NCBI GenBank assembly: GCA_050701795.1
Contig: JBOGDK010000053.1
Coordinates: 1 to 16,888, forward strand
Origin: WHSM01 sp050701795
Lineage (GTDB): Bacteria > Actinomycetota > Actinomycetes > Mycobacteriales > Micromonosporaceae
Reading direction: 5' to 3'
Length of the DNA stretch: 16,888 nt
Part shown: positions 1 through 6,482 of the stretch, one piece after another
Layout: each line of letters begins with the position of its first letter
Numbering within the stretch: the first letter of the stretch is position 1
Position numbers and translations under genes: made by a program
The notes under the pieces: model-generated
What the model saw: only the letters and a program-made list of their open reading frames with translations
The model's database searches: none
Told to the model about the DNA's origin: nothing

Positions 1-16
1 CTGCCGGAGACGGCAG
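1..16 (-). terminator. stem-loop downstream of the cyclophilin gene
   Basis: A perfect 6-bp inverted repeat (CTGCCG at 1-6, CGGCAG at 11-16) encloses a 4-nt loop, GAGA on the plus strand. It lies 28-43 nt past the stop of the minus-strand cyclophilin gene, where an intrinsic terminator would be expected. The window edge cuts off the sequence that would carry a U-tract, and GC-rich actinobacterial terminators often lack one. Its role as a terminator is inferred from position and shape. Confidence 0.45.
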
Positions 17-43
17 GGCGCGGCTGGTGTGCTCAGTAGTGTG

Positions 44-937
44 TCAGGACTTGGAGGGCTCGGTGGAGGCCTTGGGCTTCTCCGGAGCCGGGGACGCCTG
101 GCCCTTGGGCTGTGCCGGGGTGACCGTGGCGGTCTTGATGTCGACCGGCTTCTTCGGCTTACCGCCGCCCGCGCTCTGGTCCATCGATCCGTCGTGCCCG
201 GCCTTCGCGACCTTCTCCACGATGTCGAGCCCCGCGGTCACCTCACCGACGAGGGTGTAGTTGGCGTCGAGCTGGGTGTCCTTGTAGATGATGAAGAACT
301 GGCTGCCGTTGGTGTCCGGCCCGCTGTTCGCCATCGCCACCGCACCCTTGGGGTACGCCGGGTTCTCGCCGATCGGAAGGTTCTCGTCGTTCACGGTGTA
401 CGTCGGCCCGCCCTTGCCGGTGCCGCTGGGGTCGCCACACTGCAGTACGAACAGACCCTGGTCGGTGAGCCGGTGGCAGGAGCTGCCGTCGTAGAACTTC
501 TTCGACGCCAGGTACGACAGGCTCTCGGTGTTGCAGGGAGCCTTCGCTGCGTCCAGCTCGATCGTGATCGCGCCCCGGTTGGTATTCATGGTCAGCATCC
601 GTACGCCCTTGCGGGCCTCGGCGCCTGCCTTCGGCGTACCGACGTCCTTGCGCTCCTTGGCTTTCTTGCGCTCCTTTTCGGGCATTTCCTTGTACTTGCA
701 CGGCCCGGGTGTCTTGGGCCCGTCCGCCGAATTCTTCTTGTTGCCCTTGCCGGGGTTGCTGCCGCTGAACTCGCTCACCAACCACCAGCCGCCGAGAACG
801 ACGAGGACCAGCGCGACGGCGGCGGCGATGCCTGCCTGGATCTGTCGCCGCTTCCGGGCAGCGGCGGCGCGCCGTGCCATCTGACGCTCGAGTTTGGCGC
901 GTGCGAGCGCGCGCTGACGGTCCCTGCTGGAGGCCAC
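44..937 (-). CDS. membrane-anchored peptidyl-prolyl cis-trans isomerase (cyclophilin type)
   Basis: This 297-residue protein should catalyse cis-trans isomerisation of Xaa-Pro bonds outside the cytoplasmic membrane. Residues 1-34 are basic and cytoplasmic, about 35-53 form one hydrophobic transmembrane segment, 54-112 are a charged linker, and about 113-273 are a cyclophilin domain. Visible motifs are the Arg-containing CHRL (R156), VLQCGDPSGTGKGGP (165-179) and GSQFFI (211-216); the tail (274-297) is Pro/Ala/Ser-rich. Four cysteines (80, 135, 154, 167) are all external. The GTG start is preceded by a strong ribosome binding site (GGAGGGAG, complement of 943-950) five bases away. It corresponds in position and type to the Mycobacterium ppiB-like gene next to hisS. 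Family assignment is firm; the client proteins are unknown. Confidence 0.93.
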   Translation of the reverse strand: MASSRDRQRALARAKLERQMARRAAAARKRRQIQAGIAAAVALVLVVLGGWWLVSEFSGSNPGKGNKKNSADGPKTPGPCKYKEMPEKERKKAKERKDVGTPKAGAEARKGVRMLTMNTNRGAITIELDAAKAPCNTESLSYLASKKFYDGSSCHRLTDQGLFVLQCGDPSGTGKGGPTYTVNDENLPIGENPAYPKGAVAMANSGPDTNGSQFFIIYKDTQLDANYTLVGEVTAGLDIVEKVAKAGHDGSMDQSAGGGKPKKPVDIKTATVTPAQPKGQASPAPEKPKASTEPSKS

Positions 938-1000
938 GGGTGCTCCCTCCCCAATTCCGTGAGAAAGTCTTCGGTACGCACGAGCCGGTGCGCCCGCCAG

Positions 1001-1006
1001 AGTCTA
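1001..1006 (-). promoter_or_regulatory. possible -10 box for the cyclophilin gene
   Basis: On the minus strand this reads TAGACT, matching the actinobacterial TANNNT -10 pattern. Transcription would begin near 994, giving a leader of roughly 57 nt before the GTG at 937, which carries its own ribosome binding site. No convincing -35 hexamer is visible at 17-18 nt, so this is a weak call. Confidence 0.3.
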
Positions 1007-1035
1007 CGGGTATGTCCCGGGTTTCCGGCGTGCCA

Positions 1036-1070
1036 GGTTAACCAACTGTGACCGGGAGAGGTGGTCACAG
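1036..1070. promoter_or_regulatory. palindromes in the divergent cyclophilin/hydrolase region (candidate operator)
   Basis: The 219-bp gap between the two divergent genes holds an 8-bp self-complementary GGTTAACC (1036-1043). Next to it is a perfect 8-bp inverted repeat, CTGTGACC (1046-1053) and GGTCACAG (1063-1070), with a 9-bp spacer. The block lies 30-64 bp upstream of the possible minus-strand -10 and about 75-110 bp upstream of the plus-strand one. That spacing would suit a regulator acting on either gene. No regulator is encoded nearby, so function is inferred only from symmetry and position. Confidence 0.35.
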
Positions 1071-1143
1071 CGGCCTTCATACCGCGGATTACCGGACATA
1101 CCGGACCGGGCTTATCTGGTGTGGGGGCCGGTACGGCTGCCGG

Positions 1144-1149
1144 TAGGCT
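1144..1149 (+). promoter_or_regulatory. -10 box (TAGGCT) for a leaderless hydrolase-hisS transcript
   Basis: TAGGCT fits TANNNT, and the GTG start at 1157 follows after 7 nt, where transcription would begin. There is no Shine-Dalgarno sequence before this start. Together these suggest a leaderless mRNA. A nearly repeated segment just upstream (GCCGGTACGGCT, then GCCGGTAGGCT) contains a second, weaker TA-box. Confidence 0.45.
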
Positions 1150-1156
1150 GCCACAT

Positions 1157-1843
1157 GTGCTCGTGACAGGCTTTCCCGCCGCCGCATTCGGTACGAATTG
1201 CTACGTCATCGCGCCTGCTCCTGGTGAGCAGTGCGTGATCGTCGACCCCGGTATCGGTGTGACCGACCGGCTCGACGACGTCCTCGCTGAACACCGGTTG
1301 CATCCCGCCGCGGTGGTGCTCACCCACGGGCACCTGGATCACACGTTCTCCGTCACCCCGGTCTGCGGGGCGAAGGGGATCACGGCGTACATCCACCCGG
1401 ACGACCGGGAGCTGCTGGCCGATCCGGCCAAGGCGATCAACTCGGTCGACCCGCGTACCCTGCTCGGCGGTCTGGAGTGGAGCGAGCCGGACGACGTCGC
1501 CGAGCTGGCCGACGGTGCCGTGGTGAAGCTCGCGGGGTTGGAGATCACGGTCGACCACGCACCCGGCCACACCCGGGGTTCGGTGATGTTCCGGCTGCCG
1601 GCCGACGAGCTGGACACCCCGGAGGTGTGCCTGTCCGGGGACGTGCTGTTCGCGGGGTCGATCGGGCGTACCGACCTGCCGGGTGGGGACATGCCCACGA
1701 TGCTGCGCAGCCTGCGCGAGAAGGTGCTGCCGCTGGACGACGCGGTGGTCGTACTCCCCGGTCACGGGCCTGCCACCACGATCGGCGCGGAACGCCGTAC
1801 CAACCCGTTCCTGCTCGAGGTCGGCCAGGAGACCACGTCATGA
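1157..1843 (+). CDS. metallo-beta-lactamase-fold hydrolase (glyoxalase II-like)
   Basis: A 228-residue MBL-fold enzyme, probably a zinc- or iron-dependent thioester or ester hydrolase. The metal site is complete: THGHLDH (H57, H59, D61, H62), H138 in APGHTRGS, D162 in LSGDVLF and H203 in LPGHG. The family is usually named hydroxyacylglutathione hydrolase, but actinobacteria generally lack glutathione, so the true substrate (perhaps a mycothiol or other thiol ester) is open. The frame extends upstream to 1061, but similarity to known relatives begins near GFPAAAFGTNCY. The GTG at 1157 sits 7 nt after a TAGGCT box, so I chose it; GTG 1163 is possible. Its stop overlaps the hisS start by 4 bp (ATGA), implying translational coupling. 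The same pair is adjacent in Mycobacterium. Confidence 0.88.
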   Translation: MLVTGFPAAAFGTNCYVIAPAPGEQCVIVDPGIGVTDRLDDVLAEHRLHPAAVVLTHGHLDHTFSVTPVCGAKGITAYIHPDDRELLADPAKAINSVDPRTLLGGLEWSEPDDVAELADGAVVKLAGLEITVDHAPGHTRGSVMFRLPADELDTPEVCLSGDVLFAGSIGRTDLPGGDMPTMLRSLREKVLPLDDAVVVLPGHGPATTIGAERRTNPFLLEVGQETTS

Positions 1844-3156
1844 CCCGTCCGAACCCGATCAGCGGCTTCCCGGAGTGGCTGCCGGCGCAACAGATGGTGG
1901 AGCAGACGTTCATCGACCGTGTCCGGTCGGTGTACGAGCTGTACGGCTTCGCGCCGATCGAGACCCGCGCGGTGGAGCCGCTGGACCAGCTGTTGCGCAA
2001 AGGCGGCGACACCGACAAGGAGATCTACGTCATCCGGCGGCTGCACGCCGACGACGGGGACGACGGGAACGCCGACACGCTCGGGCTGCACTTCGATCTC
2101 ACGGTCCCGTTCGCGCGGTACGTGCTGGAGAACGCCGGCAAGCTGCAGTTCCCGTTCCGGCGCTACCAGATCCAGAAGGCGTGGCGTGGTGAGCGCCCGC
2201 AGGAAGGGCGCTACCGGGAGTTCCGGCAGGCCGACGCCGACGTGGTGAACGCCGACCAGTTGCCGTTCCACTACGACGCCGAGATGGCGCTGGTGTTCGC
2301 CGAGGCGCTGCGTGCTCTGCCGATCCCGCCGTACGAGATCCGGGTCAACAACCGCAAGGTGTGCGAAGGGTTCTACCGGGGTCTCGGCCTGCGTGATCCG
2401 CTGGCCGCGATGCGCGCCATCGACAAGCTGCTCAAGATCGGGCCGGAGAAGGTCGCCGGTCTGCTCACCGAGACCGCCGGCGCCACCGACGCCCAGGCCG
2501 AGGCGTGCCTGAAGCTCGCGGACATCTCGGCGGCGGACGGTTCCTTCGCCGACCGGGTACGTGCCCTGGGCGTCTCGGACCCGCTGCTGGACGTGGGGTT
2601 GGACGAGCTGGCCCAGGTGCTGGAGTCAGCTGCCGCGCACGTCCCCGGCGTGGTGCTCGCGGACCTGAAGATCGCCCGCGGTCTGGACTACTACACCGGC
2701 ACCGTGTACGAGGCGTTCCTGAAAGACCGCCCGACCATCACCATCGGCTCCGGCGGCCGGTACGACAACCTCGCCTCGGCGGGCGAGACCCGCTACCCCG
2801 GGGTGGGCATCTCGATCGGGATCACTCGCCTGCTGGGCCTGCTCGGCGGCTTCGAGGTCACCCGGTCGGTGCCGACGGCCGTACTGGTGGCGCTGCCGAA
2901 CGAGGCGGCCCGTACCGGGTCCGACCGGATCGCCGCCGCGCTGCGGGCCCGGGGGATCGCCACCGAGGTCGCCCCGGAGCCGGCCAAGTACGGCAAGCAG
3001 ATCAAGTTCGCCGACCGGCGTGGCATCCCGTACGTATGGTTCCCCGGGGAGCCGGACACCGTGAAGGACATCCGGTCCGGGGATCAGGTTGAGGCTGACG
3101 CCGCGAGCTGGACGCCGCCCGTGGAGGACCTGCGGCCCCAGATCACCGGCGCCTGA
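1840..3156 (+). CDS. hisS: histidyl-tRNA synthetase
   Basis: This cytoplasmic class II enzyme of 438 residues attaches histidine to tRNA-His. The N-terminus (PISGFPEWLP) is the type found in many actinobacteria. Motif 2 lies at about 106-128 (FRRYQIQKAWRGERPQEG). The HisRS-specific segment RGLDYYTGTVYE starts at R280, the conserved arginine used in activation. Motif 3 follows at about 320-335 (GVGISIGITRLLGLL), and the anticodon-binding alpha/beta domain fills the last hundred residues. The ATG start overlaps the stop of the upstream hydrolase and has AGGAG at 1827-1831. Length and motifs are normal for the family. It is probably transcribed with the hydrolase from the leaderless promoter near 1144. 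Confidence 0.97.
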   Translation: MTRPNPISGFPEWLPAQQMVEQTFIDRVRSVYELYGFAPIETRAVEPLDQLLRKGGDTDKEIYVIRRLHADDGDDGNADTLGLHFDLTVPFARYVLENAGKLQFPFRRYQIQKAWRGERPQEGRYREFRQADADVVNADQLPFHYDAEMALVFAEALRALPIPPYEIRVNNRKVCEGFYRGLGLRDPLAAMRAIDKLLKIGPEKVAGLLTETAGATDAQAEACLKLADISAADGSFADRVRALGVSDPLLDVGLDELAQVLESAAAHVPGVVLADLKIARGLDYYTGTVYEAFLKDRPTITIGSGGRYDNLASAGETRYPGVGISIGITRLLGLLGGFEVTRSVPTAVLVALPNEAARTGSDRIAAALRARGIATEVAPEPAKYGKQIKFADRRGIPYVWFPGEPDTVKDIRSGDQVEADAASWTPPVEDLRPQITGA

Positions 3157-3194
3157 CCGGCGCCACCTGGACAAGCCGGCGCCACTGGAACAAC
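3148..3194 (+). repeat. 19-bp tandem repeat with three GGCGCC palindromes after hisS
   Basis: Two consecutive 19-bp units (3157-3175 and 3176-3194) share 15 of 19 bases, including an identical first ten (CCGGCGCCAC). A third GGCGCC at 3148-3153 overlaps the end of hisS. The first two palindromes (3148-3153 and 3159-3164) can pair into a 6-bp all-GC stem with a 5-nt loop containing the hisS stop codon. The array fills half of the 77-bp hisS-aspS gap. It could be a weak terminator or an attenuating structure; no U-tract is present. Confidence 0.5.
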
Positions 3195-3233
3195 CCGCAC
3201 CACCACACGATTCATCGCAAGGGAGACAGACCC

Positions 3234-5030
3234 GTGATCCGTACCCATGAAGCTGGGACGTTGCGCGCCGACCATGCCGGCCGGGGAGACGGCGCCGGGC
3301 AGCAGGTGACGCTCGCCGGATGGGTGGCGCGGCGGCGCGATCACGGTGGCGTGACCTTCATCGACCTGCGGGACGCGTCCGGTGTGAGTCAGGTTGTCTT
3401 CCGGGAAGGCGCGGCCGCCGAGGCGGCGCACGGGCTGCGCAACGAGTTCTGTGTAGCGGTCACCGGAACCGTCCAGCGGCGGCCGGGGGGCAACGAGAAC
3501 CCGGAGCTGGCCACCGGCGAGATCGAGGTCATCGCCACCGACCTGGTGGTGCTGGCGGAGTCTGCGCCCCTGCCGATGCCGGTCGACGACCACGTCGACG
3601 TCGGCGACGAGACCCGGTTGAAGTACCGGTACCTCGACCTGCGCCGGCCCGGCCCGGCCCGGGCACTGCGGCTGCGCAGCGAGATGAACCGGATCATCCG
3701 GGAGGTGATGCACGGGCACCGCTTCACCGAGGTGGAGACCCCGACGCTGACCCGCTCCACACCCGAGGGCGCCCGGGACTTCCTGGTGCCGGTACGGCTA
3801 CAGCCCGGCTCCTGGTACGCCCTGCCCCAGTCGCCGCAGCTGTTCAAGCAGTTGCTGATGGTGGCCGGGTTCGAGCGGTACTTCCAGATCGCGCGCTGCT
3901 ACCGGGACGAGGACTTCCGGGCCGATCGGCAGCCGGAGTTCACCCAGCTCGACTACGAGATGAGCTTCGTGGACCGCGATGACGTCCTCGCGATCGCCGA
4001 GGACGTGATGGTGGCGCTGTGGCGGGAGCTGCGCGACATCGAGCTGCCCCGGCCGTTCCGCCGGCTGACCTGGCAGGAGGCGATGGACCGGTACGGATCC
4101 GACAAGCCCGACCTGCGGTACGGCCTGGAGCTGGTGGAGCTTTCCGACTACCTGCGGGGCACCGAGTTCCGGGTGTTCTCGGCAGCCTTGATGGCCGGCG
4201 GGTACGTGGGCGCCGTGGTGATGCCTGGTGGTGCCGGGCAGACCCGCAAGGAGCTGGACGCCTGGCAGGACTGGGCGAAAGCACGTGGCGCGAAGGGCCT
4301 GGCGTACGTGCTGTTCGACGCAGAGTCCGGGGAGCCGAAGGGCCCGGTGGCGAAGAACCTCTCCACGGAGCACCTCGCCGGGCTCGCCGACGCGGTGGGA
4401 GCCAAGCCGGGCGACGCGGTGTTCTTCGCGGCGGCGGACTCCCGTACCGAGGCTCAGGGGTTGCTGGGCGCCGCCCGGGTGGAGATCGCCAAGCGGGCGA
4501 GGCTGGCGGACCCGGACCGGTTCGAGTTCGCGTTCGTGATCGACTTCCCGATGTTCGAACGCCGCGACGACGGCGGCTGGGACGCGATGCACCACCCGTT
4601 CTGCATGCTCCGCCCGGAGTGGCTGGAGAAGTTCGAAGACGACCCTGAGCATGCGCTCGCCGATGCGTACGACCTGGTCTGCAACGGCAGCGAGATCATG
4701 AGCGGCTCGATCCGGATCCACCGTGCCGACATCCAGCAGCGGGTCTTCGACCTGATCGGGCTGAGCCGGGAGGAGGCCGAGGACAAGTTCGGCTTCCTGC
4801 TGGAGGCGTTCAAGTACGGCCCGCCGCCGCACGGTGGCGCCGCACCCGGTCTGGACCGGATCGCCGCGCTACTGGCGGGGGCGGACTCGATGCGCGAGGT
4901 GATCGCGTTCCCGAAGACCGGCAACGGGTACGACCCGCTCACCGGCGCACCGACCCCGATCACGCCGCAGCAGCGCGCCGAGGCGGGGGTGGACGCCAAG
5001 CCGAAACCACCGTCAGGGGACGTGGGGTAG
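3234..5030 (+). CDS. aspS: aspartyl-tRNA synthetase, probably non-discriminating (Asp/Asn)
   Basis: This 598-residue bacterial-type AspRS has an N-terminal OB-fold anticodon domain (about 1-115), a class II catalytic core and an inserted GAD domain near 290-420. Motif 2 includes CYRDEDFRADRQPEFTQ and motif 3 is HGGAAPGLDRI (533-543). In the anticodon domain, H37 (RRRDHG) and G86 (RPGGN) occupy positions that are Leu and Lys in the Asp-specific E. coli enzyme. His/Gly is the pattern of non-discriminating enzymes, which also charge tRNA-Asn and rely on GatCAB. The GTG start has AAGGGAG at 3219-3225. No TANNNT box is seen in the gap after hisS, so readthrough from hisS is plausible. Enzyme identity is firm; dual specificity is predicted from the two residues. 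Confidence 0.96.
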   Translation: MIRTHEAGTLRADHAGRGDGAGQQVTLAGWVARRRDHGGVTFIDLRDASGVSQVVFREGAAAEAAHGLRNEFCVAVTGTVQRRPGGNENPELATGEIEVIATDLVVLAESAPLPMPVDDHVDVGDETRLKYRYLDLRRPGPARALRLRSEMNRIIREVMHGHRFTEVETPTLTRSTPEGARDFLVPVRLQPGSWYALPQSPQLFKQLLMVAGFERYFQIARCYRDEDFRADRQPEFTQLDYEMSFVDRDDVLAIAEDVMVALWRELRDIELPRPFRRLTWQEAMDRYGSDKPDLRYGLELVELSDYLRGTEFRVFSAALMAGGYVGAVVMPGGAGQTRKELDAWQDWAKARGAKGLAYVLFDAESGEPKGPVAKNLSTEHLAGLADAVGAKPGDAVFFAAADSRTEAQGLLGAARVEIAKRARLADPDRFEFAFVIDFPMFERRDDGGWDAMHHPFCMLRPEWLEKFEDDPEHALADAYDLVCNGSEIMSGSIRIHRADIQQRVFDLIGLSREEAEDKFGFLLEAFKYGPPPHGGAAPGLDRIAALLAGADSMREVIAFPKTGNGYDPLTGAPTPITPQQRAEAGVDAKPKPPSGDVG

Positions 5031-5537
5031 GGGCCACTGCTCGCCGGTGGCGCTGTCGATCAGCGCGGCCCGGTCCGCCGTCACGTGCAACGGAAGTACG
5101 TCGTTGACCGCGGCGATGACGCCGGGAAGCTGCTCCAGCCGGGCCCGCGGCGCCAGCGAGCAGTGTGGCAGCCAGCCGCCCGTCCGGTAGTGCCGGTGCA
5201 CTGTCGCTCCCACCTCGATCACGGCCTGGTTGACGGCCTGTTGCCGCTGCATCAGGTCGGGCGGCACAGCGGGCACCAGACAGATCCGGCCTCGTGGGAA
5301 CGTGCCCAGTGCCTGGAACTCGATGCGTACCGGTCCGCGGTCCTCGAGTGCGGCCACAGCGTCGCGTACCGCGGCCAGGTCCCAGTCGACAAGCACGGTG
5401 TACGACAGGTGCGCGCTGTGCCGGCGATGGGTGTGTGACCGCAGGGTCGGTACGCCGGCGTCCTCCAGCCGGTCCCACAGACTCAGGAGGCTGTGCTCGC
5501 CGCGGGCATCGAACAACATACAAACCCCGAGCGCCAC
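5013..5537 (-). CDS. 2H phosphoesterase / 2'-5' RNA ligase-like protein
   Basis: A 174-residue protein with two H-x-S motifs, HLS (43-45) and HCS (125-127), spaced as in the 2H phosphoesterase superfamily (2'-5' RNA ligases, cyclic phosphodiesterases). The two histidines would form the catalytic pair acting on a 2',3'-cyclic phosphate or a 2'-5' bond; the substrate cannot be told from sequence. No signal peptide is seen, so it is cytoplasmic. The GTG start at 5537 lies 6 nt after a minus-strand TACTGT box with no ribosome binding site, suggesting a leaderless transcript; an internal ATG at codon 7 is an alternative. Its 3' end overlaps the end of aspS tail-to-tail by 18 bp. The GNAT gene lies 60 bp upstream on the same strand. 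Confidence 0.8.
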   Translation of the reverse strand: MALGVCMLFDARGEHSLLSLWDRLEDAGVPTLRSHTHRRHSAHLSYTVLVDWDLAAVRDAVAALEDRGPVRIEFQALGTFPRGRICLVPAVPPDLMQRQQAVNQAVIEVGATVHRHYRTGGWLPHCSLAPRARLEQLPGVIAAVNDVLPLHVTADRAALIDSATGEQWPLPHVP

Positions 5538-5543
5538 GCCGTG

Positions 5544-5549
5544 ACAGTA
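5544..5549 (-). promoter_or_regulatory. -10 box (TACTGT) for the 2H phosphoesterase gene, leaderless
   Basis: The minus-strand hexamer TACTGT ends 6 nt before the GTG start at 5537, so transcription is predicted to begin at the start codon. No purine-rich ribosome binding site is present. It lies in the 60-bp gap after the GNAT gene and would let this gene be expressed alone. Confidence 0.4.
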
Positions 5550-5593
5550 CCGCCCGTGTCGTCTGGAAGCCTGCGATCCGTCGCGCCAGAGTG

Positions 5594-5609
5594 CCGGTCA
5601 GCTGACCGG
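5594..5609. repeat. 16-bp perfect palindrome over the GNAT stop codon
   Basis: CCGGTCAGCTGACCGG is fully self-complementary and contains the GNAT stop (complement of 5598-5600). As RNA it can form a 6-bp stem with an AGCT loop; as DNA it has the symmetry of a dimeric protein site. It sits 45-50 bp upstream of the 2H gene's possible -10. It may act as a terminator or attenuator for the minus-strand GNAT transcript, or as an operator for the gene downstream. Confidence 0.4.
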
Positions 5610-6398
5610 TCGGGTGGCGGGTGGTGCCGGGTCGGCGCCGGCCGGCGTTGGTTCGTCGCGGTGGATCTCGTAACTGGCTCTCGGGATGACCTGGTCGAAT
5701 CCGAGTCGGCGGTACAGCCGGCGCCCGGGGGTGTTGTCGAGCATCACTCCGAGCCCCACCAGCCCCCGCTCCGGCACCAGCCGCCGGGTCAGGTATCCGG
5801 TCACCGCGGCTCCGAGCCCCTGGCCCCGGGCTTGTGGACGTACCGCGATCCCCGCCAGGGCGCTGACCACGCCGCGCTCCACGTCCGCGCCGCACGCGAT
5901 CACCTGACCCTGCTCCAGTACGCCGTACCAGCCGCGGATGCCGTGGTAACCGGGTCGCGCCATGCTTTTCGGTAGCGCCACGTCGAGCAGCTCGTTGATC
6001 TGGCCGTGGTGCTCCGTACCGAGCGGCCGGATCCGCTCCTCACCGGGTTGCGGTGGCGGCGTCGACGTGGTCCACAGGAACTCCCAGTCCTCGACCGGTC
6101 GCATACCGAGCCGTGCCGGGATCAGGCTGGCCGCTTCCCGGGGCGCTTCCACCCTCCGTACCCGGGCCAGCTCATCGATCGCGTCCAGGGACAGCAACAG
6201 CTCGCGGGAGGCCTCGGCGGTGCCGTGTACCGCGGCGGCGACCCCGGTGGGGCGTTCGGCGAACCACACGACGGCGTGGTCGATCGCGTACCCGCGGGGC
6301 TGTTCCCGTACCGGGGCGAACGTGAGCGCGTACGGGTGGTGGTCGGCGGCTCGGTGGATCTCCGTCCAGCTGGTGAGCGCCCGCAGGTTGACGGCCAT
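5598..6398 (-). CDS. GNAT-family N-acetyltransferase
   Basis: A 266-residue protein whose C-terminal half (about 120-248) is a GNAT acetyltransferase domain. Motif A carries the acetyl-CoA pyrophosphate loop in VRPQARGQGLGAAV (186-199) and motif B is NTPGRRLYRRLGF (222-234). The N-terminal half (1-115) also looks like a degenerate GNAT fold, as in tandem GNAT proteins, though it lacks the CoA loop. The acceptor substrate is unknown. The ATG at 6398 lies 7 nt after a minus-strand TACGGT box and lacks a ribosome binding site. The reading frame stays open upstream to 7121 over rarA, but that part is antisense to an obvious gene. It diverges from rarA across 84 bp. Confidence 0.82.
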   Translation of the reverse strand: MAVNLRALTSWTEIHRAADHHPYALTFAPVREQPRGYAIDHAVVWFAERPTGVAAAVHGTAEASRELLLSLDAIDELARVRRVEAPREAASLIPARLGMRPVEDWEFLWTTSTPPPQPGEERIRPLGTEHHGQINELLDVALPKSMARPGYHGIRGWYGVLEQGQVIACGADVERGVVSALAGIAVRPQARGQGLGAAVTGYLTRRLVPERGLVGLGVMLDNTPGRRLYRRLGFDQVIPRASYEIHRDEPTPAGADPAPPATRPVS

Positions 6399-6405
6399 GG
6401 CGTGC

Positions 6406-6411
6406 ACCGTA
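6406..6411 (-). promoter_or_regulatory. -10 box (TACGGT) for the GNAT gene, leaderless
   Basis: The minus-strand TACGGT, preceded by TGGT, is followed after 7 nt by the ATG at 6398. No Shine-Dalgarno sequence is seen, matching the pattern at other leaderless-looking starts in this window. No clear -35 element is visible. Confidence 0.4.
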
Positions 6412-6468
6412 ACCAGTCGTCCGCGCCACACGGCTGGCGCTACCCGGTGCGCAGGGGTGCCCGCCGGG

Positions 6469-6474
6469 TAGGGT
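6469..6474 (+). promoter_or_regulatory. -10 box (TAGGGT) for rarA, leaderless
   Basis: TAGGGT is followed after 8 nt by the in-frame GTG at 6483, the start expected for RarA from its conserved first residues (MDALFDV). The lack of a ribosome binding site together with this spacing indicates a leaderless transcript. The divergent GNAT box lies 57 bp away. Confidence 0.45.
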
Positions 6475-6482
6475 CGGCCAGC

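Noticed and set aside
1061..1156. Upstream start (GTG 1061) for the hydrolase
   Set aside because: The extra 32 residues do not match the family and overlap the inverted repeat and the putative promoter; the GTG at 1157 fits both.
3157..3233. T-box or tRNA-like leader before aspS
   Set aside because: Only 77 bp are available; no T-box sequence, specifier loop or cloverleaf could be found. The repeat explains most of the structure.
6006..6482. A longer N-terminus for RarA from 6006
   Set aside because: The extension is antisense to the GNAT gene, has no RarA similarity, and GTG 6483 gives the conserved start next to a TAGGGT box.
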